A stretch of DNA of 20,182 nucleotides from JAVBNW01 sp031551255 (GCA_031551255.1 JAVBNW010000015.1:1-20182), one strand, 5' to 3'; positions 12,781 to 20,182 are shown, counted from the first letter of the stretch. Numbers and translations are program-made. Notes: a model not told the origin generated them from the letters alone.

Positions 12781-12806
12781 CTTTGCTGACTTTTCCAACG
12801 GTCTGA

Positions 12807-13032
12807 CGAAGATAGAGGGAAAAGCGCGCATGGTGAGGCGGCAACCCGCAGGAATAGCAGCGGTATGGCAAGAGGTATAGGTAACGCCATATCCGCTTCT
12901 ATACAGCCGATTGCTCTGGTTGGGGGTTGGTTCGGCTATAACCGGTGAAGATAGCGATGCTCGCAAGCATCGCGGGGTTCCAAGGGGCATGCCCCTTGGC
13001 CTCGTCTCTTCGTACCCATACCTTTCGCCTCT
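12807..13032. other. Gene-free, hairpin-dense region between ackA and the PP2C-like gene
   Basis: No credible coding frame is seen. There are four clear hairpins: GCGGTATGGC (12860-12869) with GCCATATCCGC (12886-12896, one bulge); AGCCG (12905-12909) with CGGCT (12933-12937), extended by TAT/ATA; GCGATGC (12954-12960) with GCATCGC (12967-12973); and the perfect palindrome CCAAGGGGCATGCCCCTTGG (12980-12999). The stretch CGCAGGAATAGCAGCGGTAT (12847-12866) recurs with 18 of 20 identities at 17064-17083. Confidence 0.5.
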
Positions 13033-13812
13033 TCAGCCTTCGCCGTCGTACCCGAGCAAGGCTGCCAAATGACGGCCATCCGGGTCTTCGGCGCGGGCGG
13101 AGCGCACGAGCGCGCGCACGGCATCCTCAAGGCTTTGCGCGGCGCGCACCTCCGACGCGATCCGCTGATCGCCCAGCACCCGCCATAGCGCATCGCTGAT
13201 CAACAACACCGCATCGCCGGACAAAAGGTATAGTGGGCTCAGGCTCAAATCGATGTCGCCCATCGGCGTAACGCCCAGATATGCGGCCAGCGCGTCGCGC
13301 CCCGCCTCCCACGTGTCTTCGCGGTAGACTGGTTCGCGAGTCACCTTGGCCACCGCTCCCATTCGGAAAATATATACGCGCGCGTCGCCCAAGGCGGCCC
13401 AGTATAACTTTTCGCCACACACCACCAGCACCGCAAGCGAAGCTGCCGCGCCGCGCTCCGCCAGGCGGTCATTGGCGTCGCGCATTTCATTCTCTAAAAA
13501 AGAAGCGAGCTCCTCGCCTCCTTTTAGGCTGGAAATCCTGCGCGCCAGGTGGCCCAGCAGCAGCGAATCGTCCTGCTCATCTTCAAAAAATCGATCCAAC
13601 AGCGCCGCGTAGGCAAGGCCGTTTGCCTGCCCTATCGCAAATGCCGCGGCGTCCCGTTGGTTCCCCCCCGCGGCGGCGGTGCGCACGCTTGGCACGGGCT
13701 TTACCTCCGCCGGCATCTCCTCAGCCGGAGCTTGAGCCGTTTGCGACTCGTCTTTACCGGATGCGGTGCGTCCGCCGTCCCGCCCCAACCACCTTTTTAG
13801 CCAGCCCAGCAA
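13033..13812 (-). CDS. Degenerate PP2C-type protein phosphatase-like protein
   Basis: About 259 residues. After a short basic-amphipathic start (LLGWLKRWLGRDGG) and a low-complexity linker (to about residue 50), the C-terminal part follows the PP2C/PPM fold. ASLAVLVVCGEKLYWAALGDARVYIFRMG (about 124-152) matches the TAV...VGDSRxYL strand pair, and SGDAVLLISDALWRVLGD (198-215) matches the GDxLLLxSDGLW motif. EDPDGRHLAAL near the end matches the DDNxTxxxV motif. The first metal site DGMGG is replaced by ANGLAYA, and SDG is SDA. It may be an inactive pseudophosphatase, perhaps a sensor or scaffold, or a divergent member. The start is uncertain: TTG 13812 with an AAAGGGGGG ribosome site is preferred, because the longer frame to ATG 13914 runs through a 28-base palindromic repeat and has no ribosome site. 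Confidence 0.7.
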   Translation of the reverse strand: MLGWLKRWLGRDGGRTASGKDESQTAQAPAEEMPAEVKPVPSVRTAAAGGNQRDAAAFAIGQANGLAYAALLDRFFEDEQDDSLLLGHLARRISSLKGGEELASFLENEMRDANDRLAERGAAASLAVLVVCGEKLYWAALGDARVYIFRMGAVAKVTREPVYREDTWEAGRDALAAYLGVTPMGDIDLSLSPLYLLSGDAVLLISDALWRVLGDQRIASEVRAAQSLEDAVRALVRSARAEDPDGRHLAALLGYDGEG

Positions 13813-13832
13813 GGGCCTTCCCCCCTTTACCG

Positions 13833-13860
13833 TCACGGGGGGCACGCGTGCCCCCCGTGA
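13833..13860. repeat. 28-base perfect palindrome (G-rich repeat, copy 2)
   Basis: The left half TCACGGGGGGCACG (13833-13846) is exactly complementary to 13847-13860. With its minus-strand flank (TTCTTCGGCGGGGGG) it matches 323-368 on the plus strand. It lies between the alpha-mannosidase stop and the preferred start of the PP2C-like gene. Confidence 0.7.
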
Positions 13861-13927
13861 ACCCCCCGCCGAAGAAATGCGACGAGGGTAGTACGATGAA
13901 CGATCGGCCAACATACTGAAGAATAAA

Positions 13928-13982
13928 ATTAGGATGTGTTCCTAATATCCCTGCCTAATAAATGCCCCGCCGTAAAAGGCGG
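13928..13982 (-). terminator. Weak terminator candidates after the alpha-mannosidase gene
   Basis: Directly after the TAG stop the minus strand folds CCGCC-ttttac-GGCGG (plus 13982-13967), followed by the modest GGCATTTATT. A second short hairpin ATTAGGA-5 bases-TCCTAAT (13928-13946) lies just beyond. Neither has a strong T-run. Confidence 0.3.
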
Positions 13983-16841
13983 CTAGAATTCCACCTTAAT
14001 CGCCACAAGCGAGCAGGCGGGGATGCGCACGATTGCCTTCGCGCCGTCGGCCCGAGCCTCGCCCGCGCAGGGTGTCTCTAGAATATCCACGGCGCAAACG
14101 GTCTTGACGGGCTTGGGGAACGCGAGCACAGCCTCGGTTTCGCGCCCACAGGTTTCGTACAGGCGCACGATCGCGCCGGAATTATCCTCCGCCCATTTTA
14201 CCGCGGATACCACGGCCGTCGAGCCCTGCTCAAGCTCCAGCAGCGCCGCCTCCATGCCGAGCGTTCCCTCGCCCGCGCGCGCGGAGCAATAGATGGGAGG
14301 ATACATTGCGTCGAACGCCGCATCTTTCATCGCCTTAGGGCATGCCTTTTGGGCAAAGAGCGCCAGTCGGATGCGGTGGATGCCGCGCTCGGGATAGGGA
14401 TCCGGCGCGTTGGCGCTGTGGATCAAAGTAACGGCGATCGCGCCGTCCGCACCGCGAAAGCCATACTTGCAGTCGGTGGTCAGCGCCAGGGATGCCCCTG
14501 AGGGGTTGACTGCCGCGCCGTACGTCTGCGCAGGCACATCCAGGTGCATGGGCGCACGGGTCTGCGCACCGGCGGGGATGTCGTACAGGTACTCCCTGGC
14601 GTCGTACGACACGGGGGCCGAGAAGATGAGCGTCGGCACGATTCCCTTATCTTTGGCGATCTCGTGCCAGTCCACCGTAATATCGTAGGAAAGAGCTGCG
14701 CTGTGCCGATCCAGCGTCACCACGGTGGTAGCGGTGGAGCCCATCACCGGCGCTTCGATAATCACCCCCGAGCGCAACGCTCCACTACAGGGCATGGCCT
14801 TCACCTTTACGCGCTCGGTCAGCGGTTTTGCGCTCATATACCGCCCGATGATCCACGCGTTGTCGTTTTCGCCGTCGCACTCCACGATGTTAAGCCCTGC
14901 AGGCGCGCCGAGGGTTTCTATGCCCGATGCCTTCTCCACCAGCGAGATCAGCCGCCCCGTGCGGAAGCAGAACTCCGCACGTAGGCAATCGTTCTCCAGC
15001 ACGATATTGCGGTAGGGCTTTTGGCTGCGCTCGGCCGGGTGATAGTAGAACGGATAGCCTTCGCCGTCTCCCTCGTTAAGCACCACGGTCGCATAGCCCA
15101 TTGCGGGCAGGTCGACATCCGCAAGGAGCTTAAAAAACTGGTGATCCCAGTATTTCTGCTGAATATCCTGCAAAAGCTGGCACGCGAGCGGATTTCCCTC
15201 GTGGTCGCTAAGCTCAACCCGCCTAAGGTCGCCGGGCCAATCCCACACGGTAAGCTCCGCCACCGCCTTGCGCGGATGGGCCGACGGGTTGAATATGTGG
15301 AAGATGCGCCTCATCCCCGTCCCGCGCTCAGCCACCGGGGGGCCAAAGCCCTCCAGACCATAGCCGGCGCCCGCGCCTTCGGACTGGCTCGCGGAAATAT
15401 CCTCATCGCACAGAAGGGCCGAGGTATCGATCGCGTCGGCAAGGGCGCGCATTGCCTGGGAGCGCTGCGTGTTGGCCACCGCCAACGCATGGCTATATAG
15501 CCCCATCGCGTGCTCGCGGGTGTCCTGTACGCAAGAGCCGGTCAGAATGTCGTGAAAATGGGTAAACAGCACGTTGCGCCACGCGCCTTCATATTGCCTG
15601 ACGGGGTAGGATGCCCCTGTGGCGACTTTTGCCAAGGCGCCCAGCGCCTCGGCTTCGTACAGCGCCGCCTCGCTGTGGCGGTTGCCTTTTTTGATGCGGC
15701 TCTGGGTGGTATAGCAACCGGGGAAGATGAAGTTTATCTCGCTATCCACCAGCGGAAGCTCGCCGCGGACAGACTCCGCCTCCTTGTAAAACTCAGCGAA
15801 CGTGCCAAAGTTTATGCGCGGATACACAGGCCAGCCCTGCATTTCGATCGCGCGCTCCACGTCGCGTCGGGTAGGCCCGCCGCCGTGATCTCCCACACCG
15901 TACACGATGAGCCCGGTCTTCAGGCCGCCGCTTCTTTTGGCGAGCTCCGGCAGCCCCGCGCCGATGTGCGGCGTAATGCCGCTGTTATACCAATACGGCT
16001 CGCGGTATACGATCATCTCGCGGCCGGAAGGCGCGCGCCAGCGATACAGCGGATCGGTTACATCGTTGCCGCGGCAGTGGTAGTAGTACTTTATGCCGCC
16101 CGCGGCATCCAGCTCCGGCAGGCTGGCGCTGTGGCCGAAGGTGTCGGGTGAAAAGTCGATCGACAGCGACGCAGGGTCGACGCCCCATGTCTCGCTTAAA
16201 TACTTTTTCGTATACAGGATGTGCCGGGCGAGCGACTCCGTAGAAGGCATGTTCTTATCCGTCTCGACCCACGCCGAGGCCGTAACCTCCCACCGACCCT
16301 CTCTTATGCGCTGCTTGATCTCATCCATCATCGAAGGTTCATAGTCTTCGACGATCCTATACACCGAGCTTTGCGACTGTGAAAACGTAAATTGTGGGTA
16401 TTCGCGCATGATCGCGAGCATCGTGCGGAAGGTATCCAGCGTGGCGGCTACGGTCTCCTGCCAGGACCACATCCAGTTCATATCGATGTGCGCATGCGCG
16501 CACAGGATAAGCCGGTATTCCTTCGCCGCTTTGACGAGCGGCGCAAGTAGCCCTTCTGCCTCGCCCGCGTCGCCAACGGAGATGACGCCCGTCTCGTCAA
16601 GGCGCGCCTGCAAAAACTCCAGGGCATCTCTGATGGGCGCATCGTAAGCCCCTTGGGCCTGATGATCCATCGCAATGGCAAATTCCAGCTGGCCCAGGAT
16701 GCGTCGCTGATGGGCGGCGACAGGGGTGACGTGTTCGCGCTCTTCAAACGGGCGCCCAAACGTGTGCTCAAAGCGTAGAACTTCCCGGTTGCCCCCAATG
16801 GATGTCTTGATGGACCGATATAAAATCGCGAGCGGTTTCAT
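13983..16841 (-). CDS. Alpha-mannosidase, glycoside hydrolase family 38
   Basis: A 952-residue enzyme without signal peptide, so probably cytoplasmic, acting on alpha-mannosides taken up by the cell. Its catalytic N-terminal domain shows the GH38 hallmarks: AHAHIDMNWMWSWQE (115-129) with zinc ligands His118 and Asp120; SIDFSPDTFGHSASLPE (227-243) with the nucleophile Asp233 and His237; GDHGGGP (317-323); and FTHFHDILTGSC (426-437) with a further zinc-ligand His. A long beta-rich C-terminal region follows, as in other family members. The start is placed at ATG 16841 (MKPLAILYRSIKTSIGG), with AAGGAGG 6 bases upstream; a longer frame to 16979 has no ribosome site and unlikely residues. No sugar transporter or regulator adjoins it, so the substrate source is unclear. 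Confidence 0.94.
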   Translation of the reverse strand: MKPLAILYRSIKTSIGGNREVLRFEHTFGRPFEEREHVTPVAAHQRRILGQLEFAIAMDHQAQGAYDAPIRDALEFLQARLDETGVISVGDAGEAEGLLAPLVKAAKEYRLILCAHAHIDMNWMWSWQETVAATLDTFRTMLAIMREYPQFTFSQSQSSVYRIVEDYEPSMMDEIKQRIREGRWEVTASAWVETDKNMPSTESLARHILYTKKYLSETWGVDPASLSIDFSPDTFGHSASLPELDAAGGIKYYYHCRGNDVTDPLYRWRAPSGREMIVYREPYWYNSGITPHIGAGLPELAKRSGGLKTGLIVYGVGDHGGGPTRRDVERAIEMQGWPVYPRINFGTFAEFYKEAESVRGELPLVDSEINFIFPGCYTTQSRIKKGNRHSEAALYEAEALGALAKVATGASYPVRQYEGAWRNVLFTHFHDILTGSCVQDTREHAMGLYSHALAVANTQRSQAMRALADAIDTSALLCDEDISASQSEGAGAGYGLEGFGPPVAERGTGMRRIFHIFNPSAHPRKAVAELTVWDWPGDLRRVELSDHEGNPLACQLLQDIQQKYWDHQFFKLLADVDLPAMGYATVVLNEGDGEGYPFYYHPAERSQKPYRNIVLENDCLRAEFCFRTGRLISLVEKASGIETLGAPAGLNIVECDGENDNAWIIGRYMSAKPLTERVKVKAMPCSGALRSGVIIEAPVMGSTATTVVTLDRHSAALSYDITVDWHEIAKDKGIVPTLIFSAPVSYDAREYLYDIPAGAQTRAPMHLDVPAQTYGAAVNPSGASLALTTDCKYGFRGADGAIAVTLIHSANAPDPYPERGIHRIRLALFAQKACPKAMKDAAFDAMYPPIYCSARAGEGTLGMEAALLELEQGSTAVVSAVKWAEDNSGAIVRLYETCGRETEAVLAFPKPVKTVCAVDILETPCAGEARADGAKAIVRIPACSLVAIKVEF

Positions 16842-16874
16842 GCCAATCCTCCTTTTTATGCCGTATCCTATCGC

Positions 16875-16880
16875 ATTATA
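16875..16880 (-). promoter_or_regulatory. -10 element upstream of the alpha-mannosidase gene
   Basis: A perfect TATAAT on the minus strand lies about 34 bases before the ATG at 16841. The hexamer 17 bases upstream (TGGTGT) is a poor -35, so the promoter may need an activator. Confidence 0.45.
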
Positions 16881-17154
16881 TGTGAGTAAACATGCGTACA
16901 CCAGGCCGGATGCCCTAAAATTCCCTACCGTTACGCCCTTGGGTAGTTCCCGTCGGGCCGTGCGAACAACCTGCGACAACGAGCCGAATCTGGAGCTATT
17001 ATTCCGACAGGGCTAGGATATAGGATCCGCCGAGAGATTTTTCTGCCCAACGCGGAGCCGGAGCGCAGGTATAGCAGCGTTATATCAGGCGAAGGGCGAT
17101 ACTGCCGAACGAGATAAGACCCCCTTGGAAACAAAGGCTAACCCTATCAGATTG
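16881..17154. other. Gene-free region between flavodoxin and alpha-mannosidase
   Basis: No credible reading frame, tRNA or strong terminator is seen. It contains CGCAGGTATAGCAGCGTTAT (17064-17083), a near-identical match to 12847-12866, and modest pairing such as GGTAG/CTACC around 16925-16950. With the promoter just downstream it forms a spacer of about 310 bases. Confidence 0.4.
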
Positions 17155-17610
17155 CTAGGAAAGTAGCGGGGAAAGCACCTCGTCCGCACCTCTGGCGTCG
17201 AGATCTTTATTTCTGATATGGCCGACGTGCCGGATCTCCACGCCGGCGCGCGTCAGGTAGCCGGGCGCCCCATCGGCAGAATCGGAGGCCGACACGGTAA
17301 CCAGATCTATGGATTGCCTCTCCCCCCGCTGACGGGACAGCCATGTAAGCGCGGGTGCGGCGATGTGACTCGCCCAAATGGGAGTGACCAGCACAACCCT
17401 TTCGTACTTACCCGTCTTTTCTCCCACGACGATCAAGGGCTCTTTGCCGCGCAAGGTTGCCAATGCGCCGCGAGCGGCCCCGAAAGCGCCCCCGAACTTA
17501 TTGATGGGCTCAATGGCCTCCAGCTGCGCATCCAACTTGTCCGCAAGCCATTCGGCCACCCTTTTCGAGGTGCCCGTGCGGGAATAGTATACGATCAGTA
17601 CGCCGCCCAT
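17155..17610 (-). CDS. Flavodoxin family protein
   Basis: A 151-residue single-domain flavodoxin-like protein that would bind FMN and shuttle electrons, or act as a small menaquinone/protoporphyrinogen-type oxidoreductase. The phosphate-binding loop is near the N-terminus: VLIVYYSRTGTSKRVAEWLA (4-23), with S10-R-T-G-T-S15. The aromatic 90s-type loop region follows VVLVTPIWASHIAAPALTWL (about 71-90). GGGGAGGGG precedes the ATG at 17610 by 5 bases. It stands alone, so its redox partner is not visible. It resembles the flavodoxin/HemG-like group, but the exact function cannot be given. Confidence 0.88.
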   Translation of the reverse strand: MGGVLIVYYSRTGTSKRVAEWLADKLDAQLEAIEPINKFGGAFGAARGALATLRGKEPLIVVGEKTGKYERVVLVTPIWASHIAAPALTWLSRQRGERQSIDLVTVSASDSADGAPGYLTRAGVEIRHVGHIRNKDLDARGADEVLSPLLS

Positions 17611-17790
17611 GTCGTCCCCTCCCCCTCATTCATAAGGCCAATTCACATTAGCAAATGTGCACGAAATATGATGAGCCACACCGCAAGGCTCTCTGGCGCC
17701 GTTGCGCCCCCATAGGCCTTTGGGCACTTTTTCCGAATCTGCCAGAAGTCTTGCGTACCGCCGACTTTTTTACTATCCTCCGACGGGTAT

Positions 17791-17816
17791 AAAAAAGGGC
17801 GAAGAAATCTTCACCC
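17791..17816 (-). terminator. Intrinsic terminator of the sigma/anti-sigma operon
   Basis: On the minus strand GGGTGAAG (17816-17809) pairs with CTTCGCCC (17804-17797) around the loop ATTT, eight pairs with one G-U, followed by TTTTTT (17796-17791). It lies 20 bases after the stop of the anti-sigma gene. Confidence 0.85.
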
Positions 17817-17835
17817 TCGTTCGCTCGAAAAAACA

Positions 17836-18468
17836 TCATTGTGGCAGCATAATCAGGTTCACTTCGCCATCTACCGTCACTACGCGCCCGCACATCCCCT
17901 CGACGGGGTCGGCCTGTGCATAGACGGGCTCGACGACCCACGCGTCTTCGCCATCCACATAGCCCCAAAGCCCGTCGGCATTTTGCTTGGGCTCAAACTG
18001 GATGAGTTGAAGCTGGATTTCCTCACCCTGGGCGGTAACCACCGTACCAAACAACCCTTCCACGGGATGCGCCAACGCGTACTCAGGCTCGACAACCCAT
18101 GCGCCCGTGTCGTCCGCATAGCCCCAAAGCCCGTTTTCATCCTGTTTGGGCCCGATGCGCTGCGCGCCGGTAAGTTCTACGGAAATCGTCTTTGTCGCCG
18201 AGAAATCCACCGGCGATTTGAATGCGGGTTGGGCAGCCGCAATCAAGTCGTCCGAAGCGCCGCCCAGCAACCCCTGGCTGCCGAGCGCCAGGATGCCGGC
18301 CGACAGCGCCATCACCACAAGGCATGCCGCCGCCGTTACCCATGCGACGCGATGCCGCCTGGGCTGCGGCTTTTTCAGTTGCGCCAGGATGCGGTCGCGC
18401 AGCTCCGGCGTCATCACCAGATGCGCGGTCTTCTCCTGGGCAATTTCGCGAAAGCGATCCAGGCTCAT
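17836..18468 (-). CDS. Membrane-anchored anti-sigma-like protein with two WG-type repeats
   Basis: 210 residues. An N-terminal cytoplasmic segment (1-40) is of the kind that binds sigma factors. One transmembrane helix follows at about 42-63 (AWVTAAACLVVMALSAGILA). The extracytoplasmic part has two 43-residue repeats, 107-149 and 160-202. Both begin PKQ, share GLWGY and AWVVEPxYA, then xxDPVEG/AHPVEG and end VVTxxGE. GLWGY plus the following acidic turn matches WG (KWG) repeats, which are thought to be ligand- or surface-binding. The gene overlaps the sigma factor gene by 4 bases (ATGA), so the two are coupled. The natural reading is that the repeats sense something outside the membrane and the N-terminus releases the sigma factor. 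Direct proof of anti-sigma action is not in the sequence. Confidence 0.8.
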   Translation of the reverse strand: MSLDRFREIAQEKTAHLVMTPELRDRILAQLKKPQPRRHRVAWVTAAACLVVMALSAGILALGSQGLLGGASDDLIAAAQPAFKSPVDFSATKTISVELTGAQRIGPKQDENGLWGYADDTGAWVVEPEYALAHPVEGLFGTVVTAQGEEIQLQLIQFEPKQNADGLWGYVDGEDAWVVEPVYAQADPVEGMCGRVVTVDGEVNLIMLPQ

Positions 18469-18989
18469 GCAGGTCCTCTCCCCTTTAGCGCCTCCCCCAG
18501 CCTGCCGCGCGCGCGCATTAGCCGCGTGCGGACGGTCACCTCGGGGATGTGCAGGATGCGGGCGATTTCGCTGGTTGGCAAATCGTGATAGTAAAACAAC
18601 AACACGACATCTTTATAGATAGGCGGAAGCCCAAGTACGCAATCAAAGAGGATTTGCTTCTCTTCGTTATCGATCGCAGAATTTTCCGGCCCGGGCGCGT
18701 TCGTCGGGGCGTCGAATCCCTCGATCATCGGCGAGACCCTGCGATTCCAGGCGCTTTTGAGCACATCTTTGCATACGTTGATCGTCACCCGCAAAAGGTA
18801 AGCCTTTTCGCTCTGCTCGTCGCTGAGCATAGGCTGCTTGCGGTAGATGCGCATGAACACTTCCTGCGCGGCATCTTCGGATTTATGCGCATCGCGCAAA
18901 TAGAAAAAGGCCTGTTTGAGCACCATGGAGCCGTACTGCCTGACCAACCGGTCCATATCCAGCTGATCCGGCGCATTCGGTTCCGTCAT
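18465..18989 (-). CDS. ECF-type RNA polymerase sigma factor
   Basis: 174 residues with the two conserved parts of extracytoplasmic-function sigma factors. Region 2 (about 15-85: LVRQYGSMVLKQAFFYLRD, SEDAAQEVFMRIYRK, AYLLRVTINVCKDVLKS) binds core and the -10. Region 4 (about 119-169: LGLPPIYKDVVLLFYYHDLP, then a helix-turn-helix SEIARILHIPEVTVRTRLMR) binds the -35. The linker GFDAPTNAPGPENSA is typical of the family. The start is set at ATG 18989: a GGTGAG site lies just upstream, and the longer frame from 19034 has none. It is co-transcribed with the WG-repeat anti-sigma gene. Possible self-regulation is discussed under the promoter entry. Confidence 0.93.
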   Translation of the reverse strand: MTEPNAPDQLDMDRLVRQYGSMVLKQAFFYLRDAHKSEDAAQEVFMRIYRKQPMLSDEQSEKAYLLRVTINVCKDVLKSAWNRRVSPMIEGFDAPTNAPGPENSAIDNEEKQILFDCVLGLPPIYKDVVLLFYYHDLPTSEIARILHIPEVTVRTRLMRARGRLGEALKGRGPA

Positions 18990-19005
18990 GCTCTCACCGC
19001 CCTTC

Positions 19006-19032
19006 AAACGATCGTTTCCCGCGAAATGTTCC
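19006..19032 (-). promoter_or_regulatory. Possible autoregulated ECF promoter and palindrome before the sigma gene
   Basis: On the minus strand GGAAC (19032-19028) and CGTTT (19010-19006) are 17 bases apart, like many ECF-sigma promoters (GGAAC-16/17-CGT). The -10 part lies in the perfect palindrome AAACGATCGTTT (19006-19017). The predicted transcript start is only about 10 bases before ATG 18989, which is tight, so this is tentative. Confidence 0.3.
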
Positions 19033-19060
19033 ATGATTCTACAAAGCTTGAAAAAGCTGG

Positions 19061-20182
19061 TTACCGCACTTGCCCTTCCCCGCTCACCACATATTTATAG
19101 GTGGTGATCTGCTCGGGGCCCATCGGGCCGCGCGCATGCAGCTTCTGGTTGCTGATGCCGATCTCCGCGCCAAAGCCGAACTCAAAGCCGTCGGTAAAGC
19201 GGGTCGATACGTTGTGGTATACCGCCGCCGCGTCGACTCTTAGCTGAAACTCCCGCGCGCGGGCGTTGTTTTGCGTAACAATGCACTCGCTGTTGCGCGT
19301 GCCGTGCGCATCGATATGGTCGATCGCCTCATTTATATCCTTCACAACCTTCACCGCCAGGATCAGCGCGCCGTATTCTTCGTCCCAATCCGCATCTTCC
19401 GCCGGGAAGATCCACGGCGCGATCGCACGCGTCCTCTCGCAGCCGCGTATTTCCACCCGCCGCTCCCGCAGCTCGCCTAAACATTCCGGCAAAAAGGCGC
19501 CGGCTATCTTCTCATCCACCAATAGAGTTTCCAATGCATTGCATACCGACGGCCGGGAACATTTGGCATTGATAACGATAGCGCGCGCCATCGCAAAATC
19601 CGTGCAATCCGCATCGATGTAGGCATGGCATACGCCCGCGCCGGTTTCGATAACGGGAACGGTGGAACTGTCGACCACGGCCTTGATGAGCCCATGGCCG
19701 CCGCGGGGAATCAGCACGTCGATCAAGCCGTTTAGGCGCATCATCTCCCGCGCCTTTTCGCGGGAGGGGTCGGAGATAAACTGCACGCAATCTTGATTCA
19801 GGCCCACGCTTAAAAGCGCGCCGCGCAGCACATCGCAAATGGCCCCGTTGGTTAAAAGCGCCTCGGAACCCCCGCGCAAAATGCAGGCGTTGCCCGCAAA
19901 TACGCACAGCCCGGCCGCATCCGCGGTTACATTCGGCCGCGATTCGTAGATGATGCCGATCACGCCCAAAGGGGTTCGCACGCGGCTGATCCGCATGCCG
20001 TTGGGGCGCGTCCAAGTCTCGTCCTTCGCGGCCAAAGGGTCGGGCAGCGCGGCGGCGGCCCTAAGACCTTCCGCCATGTCGCCTATGCGGGCCGGAGTAA
20101 GGGTGAGCCTATCGATAAAAGCCTCGCTCATGCCGCCTTCGCGCGCCGCGATCACTTCCTTGGCGTTGCAAGTAAGCAGTAT
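19061..20182 (-). CDS. proA: Gamma-glutamyl phosphate reductase (glutamate-5-semialdehyde dehydrogenase), 5' end outside the window
   Basis: The frame is open through the right edge of the window, whose first visible codons read ILLTCNAKE, so roughly 40-45 N-terminal residues are missing (about 373 of an expected 415-420 are seen). The enzyme reduces glutamyl-5-phosphate with NADPH to glutamate-5-semialdehyde, the second step of proline synthesis. Family signatures are present: YESRPNVTADAAGLCVFAGN, ILRGGSEA, PRGGHGLIKAV, VPVIETGAGVCHAYID, the catalytic cysteine in NAKCSRPSVCNALETL, and the C-terminal FGFGAEIGISNQKLHARGPMG, then TTYKYVVSGEGQVR. It normally forms an operon with proB (glutamate 5-kinase), which would lie just beyond the right edge. 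The stop is 71 bases before the sigma factor start. Confidence 0.97.
   Translation of the reverse strand: MLLTCNAKEVIAAREGGMSEAFIDRLTLTPARIGDMAEGLRAAAALPDPLAAKDETWTRPNGMRISRVRTPLGVIGIIYESRPNVTADAAGLCVFAGNACILRGGSEALLTNGAICDVLRGALLSVGLNQDCVQFISDPSREKAREMMRLNGLIDVLIPRGGHGLIKAVVDSSTVPVIETGAGVCHAYIDADCTDFAMARAIVINAKCSRPSVCNALETLLVDEKIAGAFLPECLGELRERRVEIRGCERTRAIAPWIFPAEDADWDEEYGALILAVKVVKDINEAIDHIDAHGTRNSECIVTQNNARAREFQLRVDAAAVYHNVSTRFTDGFEFGFGAEIGISNQKLHARGPMGPEQITTYKYVVSGEGQVR

Noticed and set aside
12348..12990. Several open frames of 60-150 codons on both strands after ackA
   Set aside because: They translate the hairpin repeats, lack ribosome sites and have unlikely composition; similar spurious products arise from element A.
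17640..17770. Third copy of the structured element near the flavodoxin gene (GGAAAAAGTGCCCAAAGGC on the minus strand resembles 12780-12800)
   Set aside because: Only about 35 bases look alike, with gaps, and neither the core loop nor H2 is present.

Overview
The window reads as a chromosomal segment of a GC-rich member of the Bacillota, most likely class Clostridia. Several features point that way. There is an ECF-type vitamin transporter S component next to a type III pantothenate kinase, TmcAL (a Bacillota-type tRNA-Met cytidine acetate ligase), a pta-ackA acetate operon, strong AGGAGG-type ribosome binding sites, and sigma-A promoters such as TTGTCA-17-TATACT. There are no phage, plasmid, CRISPR or IS genes and no rRNA or tRNA.

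Layout: (1) 1-393 has no gene but holds a structured element with its own intrinsic terminator, a long perfect hairpin and a palindromic repeat. (2) 394-900 (-) is a small membrane protein. (3) 961-3109 (+) is a pantothenate/CoA operon: a structured leader, an ECF S component (probably PanT), CoaX and a small cupin. It is followed by a short, apparently frameshifted secreted-type ORF at 3145-3402. (4) 3399-6652 (-) is an XRE-cupin regulator, an AMP-forming acyl-CoA synthetase and, beyond a terminator, an APH-type kinase. (5) 6882-8639 (-) is an ABC exporter half-transporter. (6) TmcAL (8822-9961, -) is divergent from pta-ackA (10074-12345, +). (7) 12346-13032 is a gene-free, hairpin-dense region. 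(8) 13033-20182 (all -) holds a degenerate PP2C-like protein, a GH38 alpha-mannosidase, a flavodoxin, an ECF sigma factor with a WG-repeat membrane anti-sigma protein, and proA cut by the window edge.

Most genes are housekeeping or fermentative metabolism: CoA precursor uptake and activation, acyl-CoA formation, acetate/ATP production, wobble modification of tRNA-Met, proline synthesis. The least explained part is between the genes. The gene-free stretches at 1-260 and 12600-13000 share a structured element. Its core hairpin keeps the loop (GAC C/G TTAGGA) while both stems change in a compensatory way. A second hairpin and a terminator-like tail are also shared, but the core is inverted relative to them in one copy. 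Other short inverted repeats (961-1012 with 12463-12506; 345-368 with 13833-13860) also occur in two diverged copies. Together they suggest several families of dispersed, hairpin-forming intergenic elements, or a structured RNA, that I do not recognise.

All functional calls come from motifs and context read by eye. No database, folding or covariance search was run.
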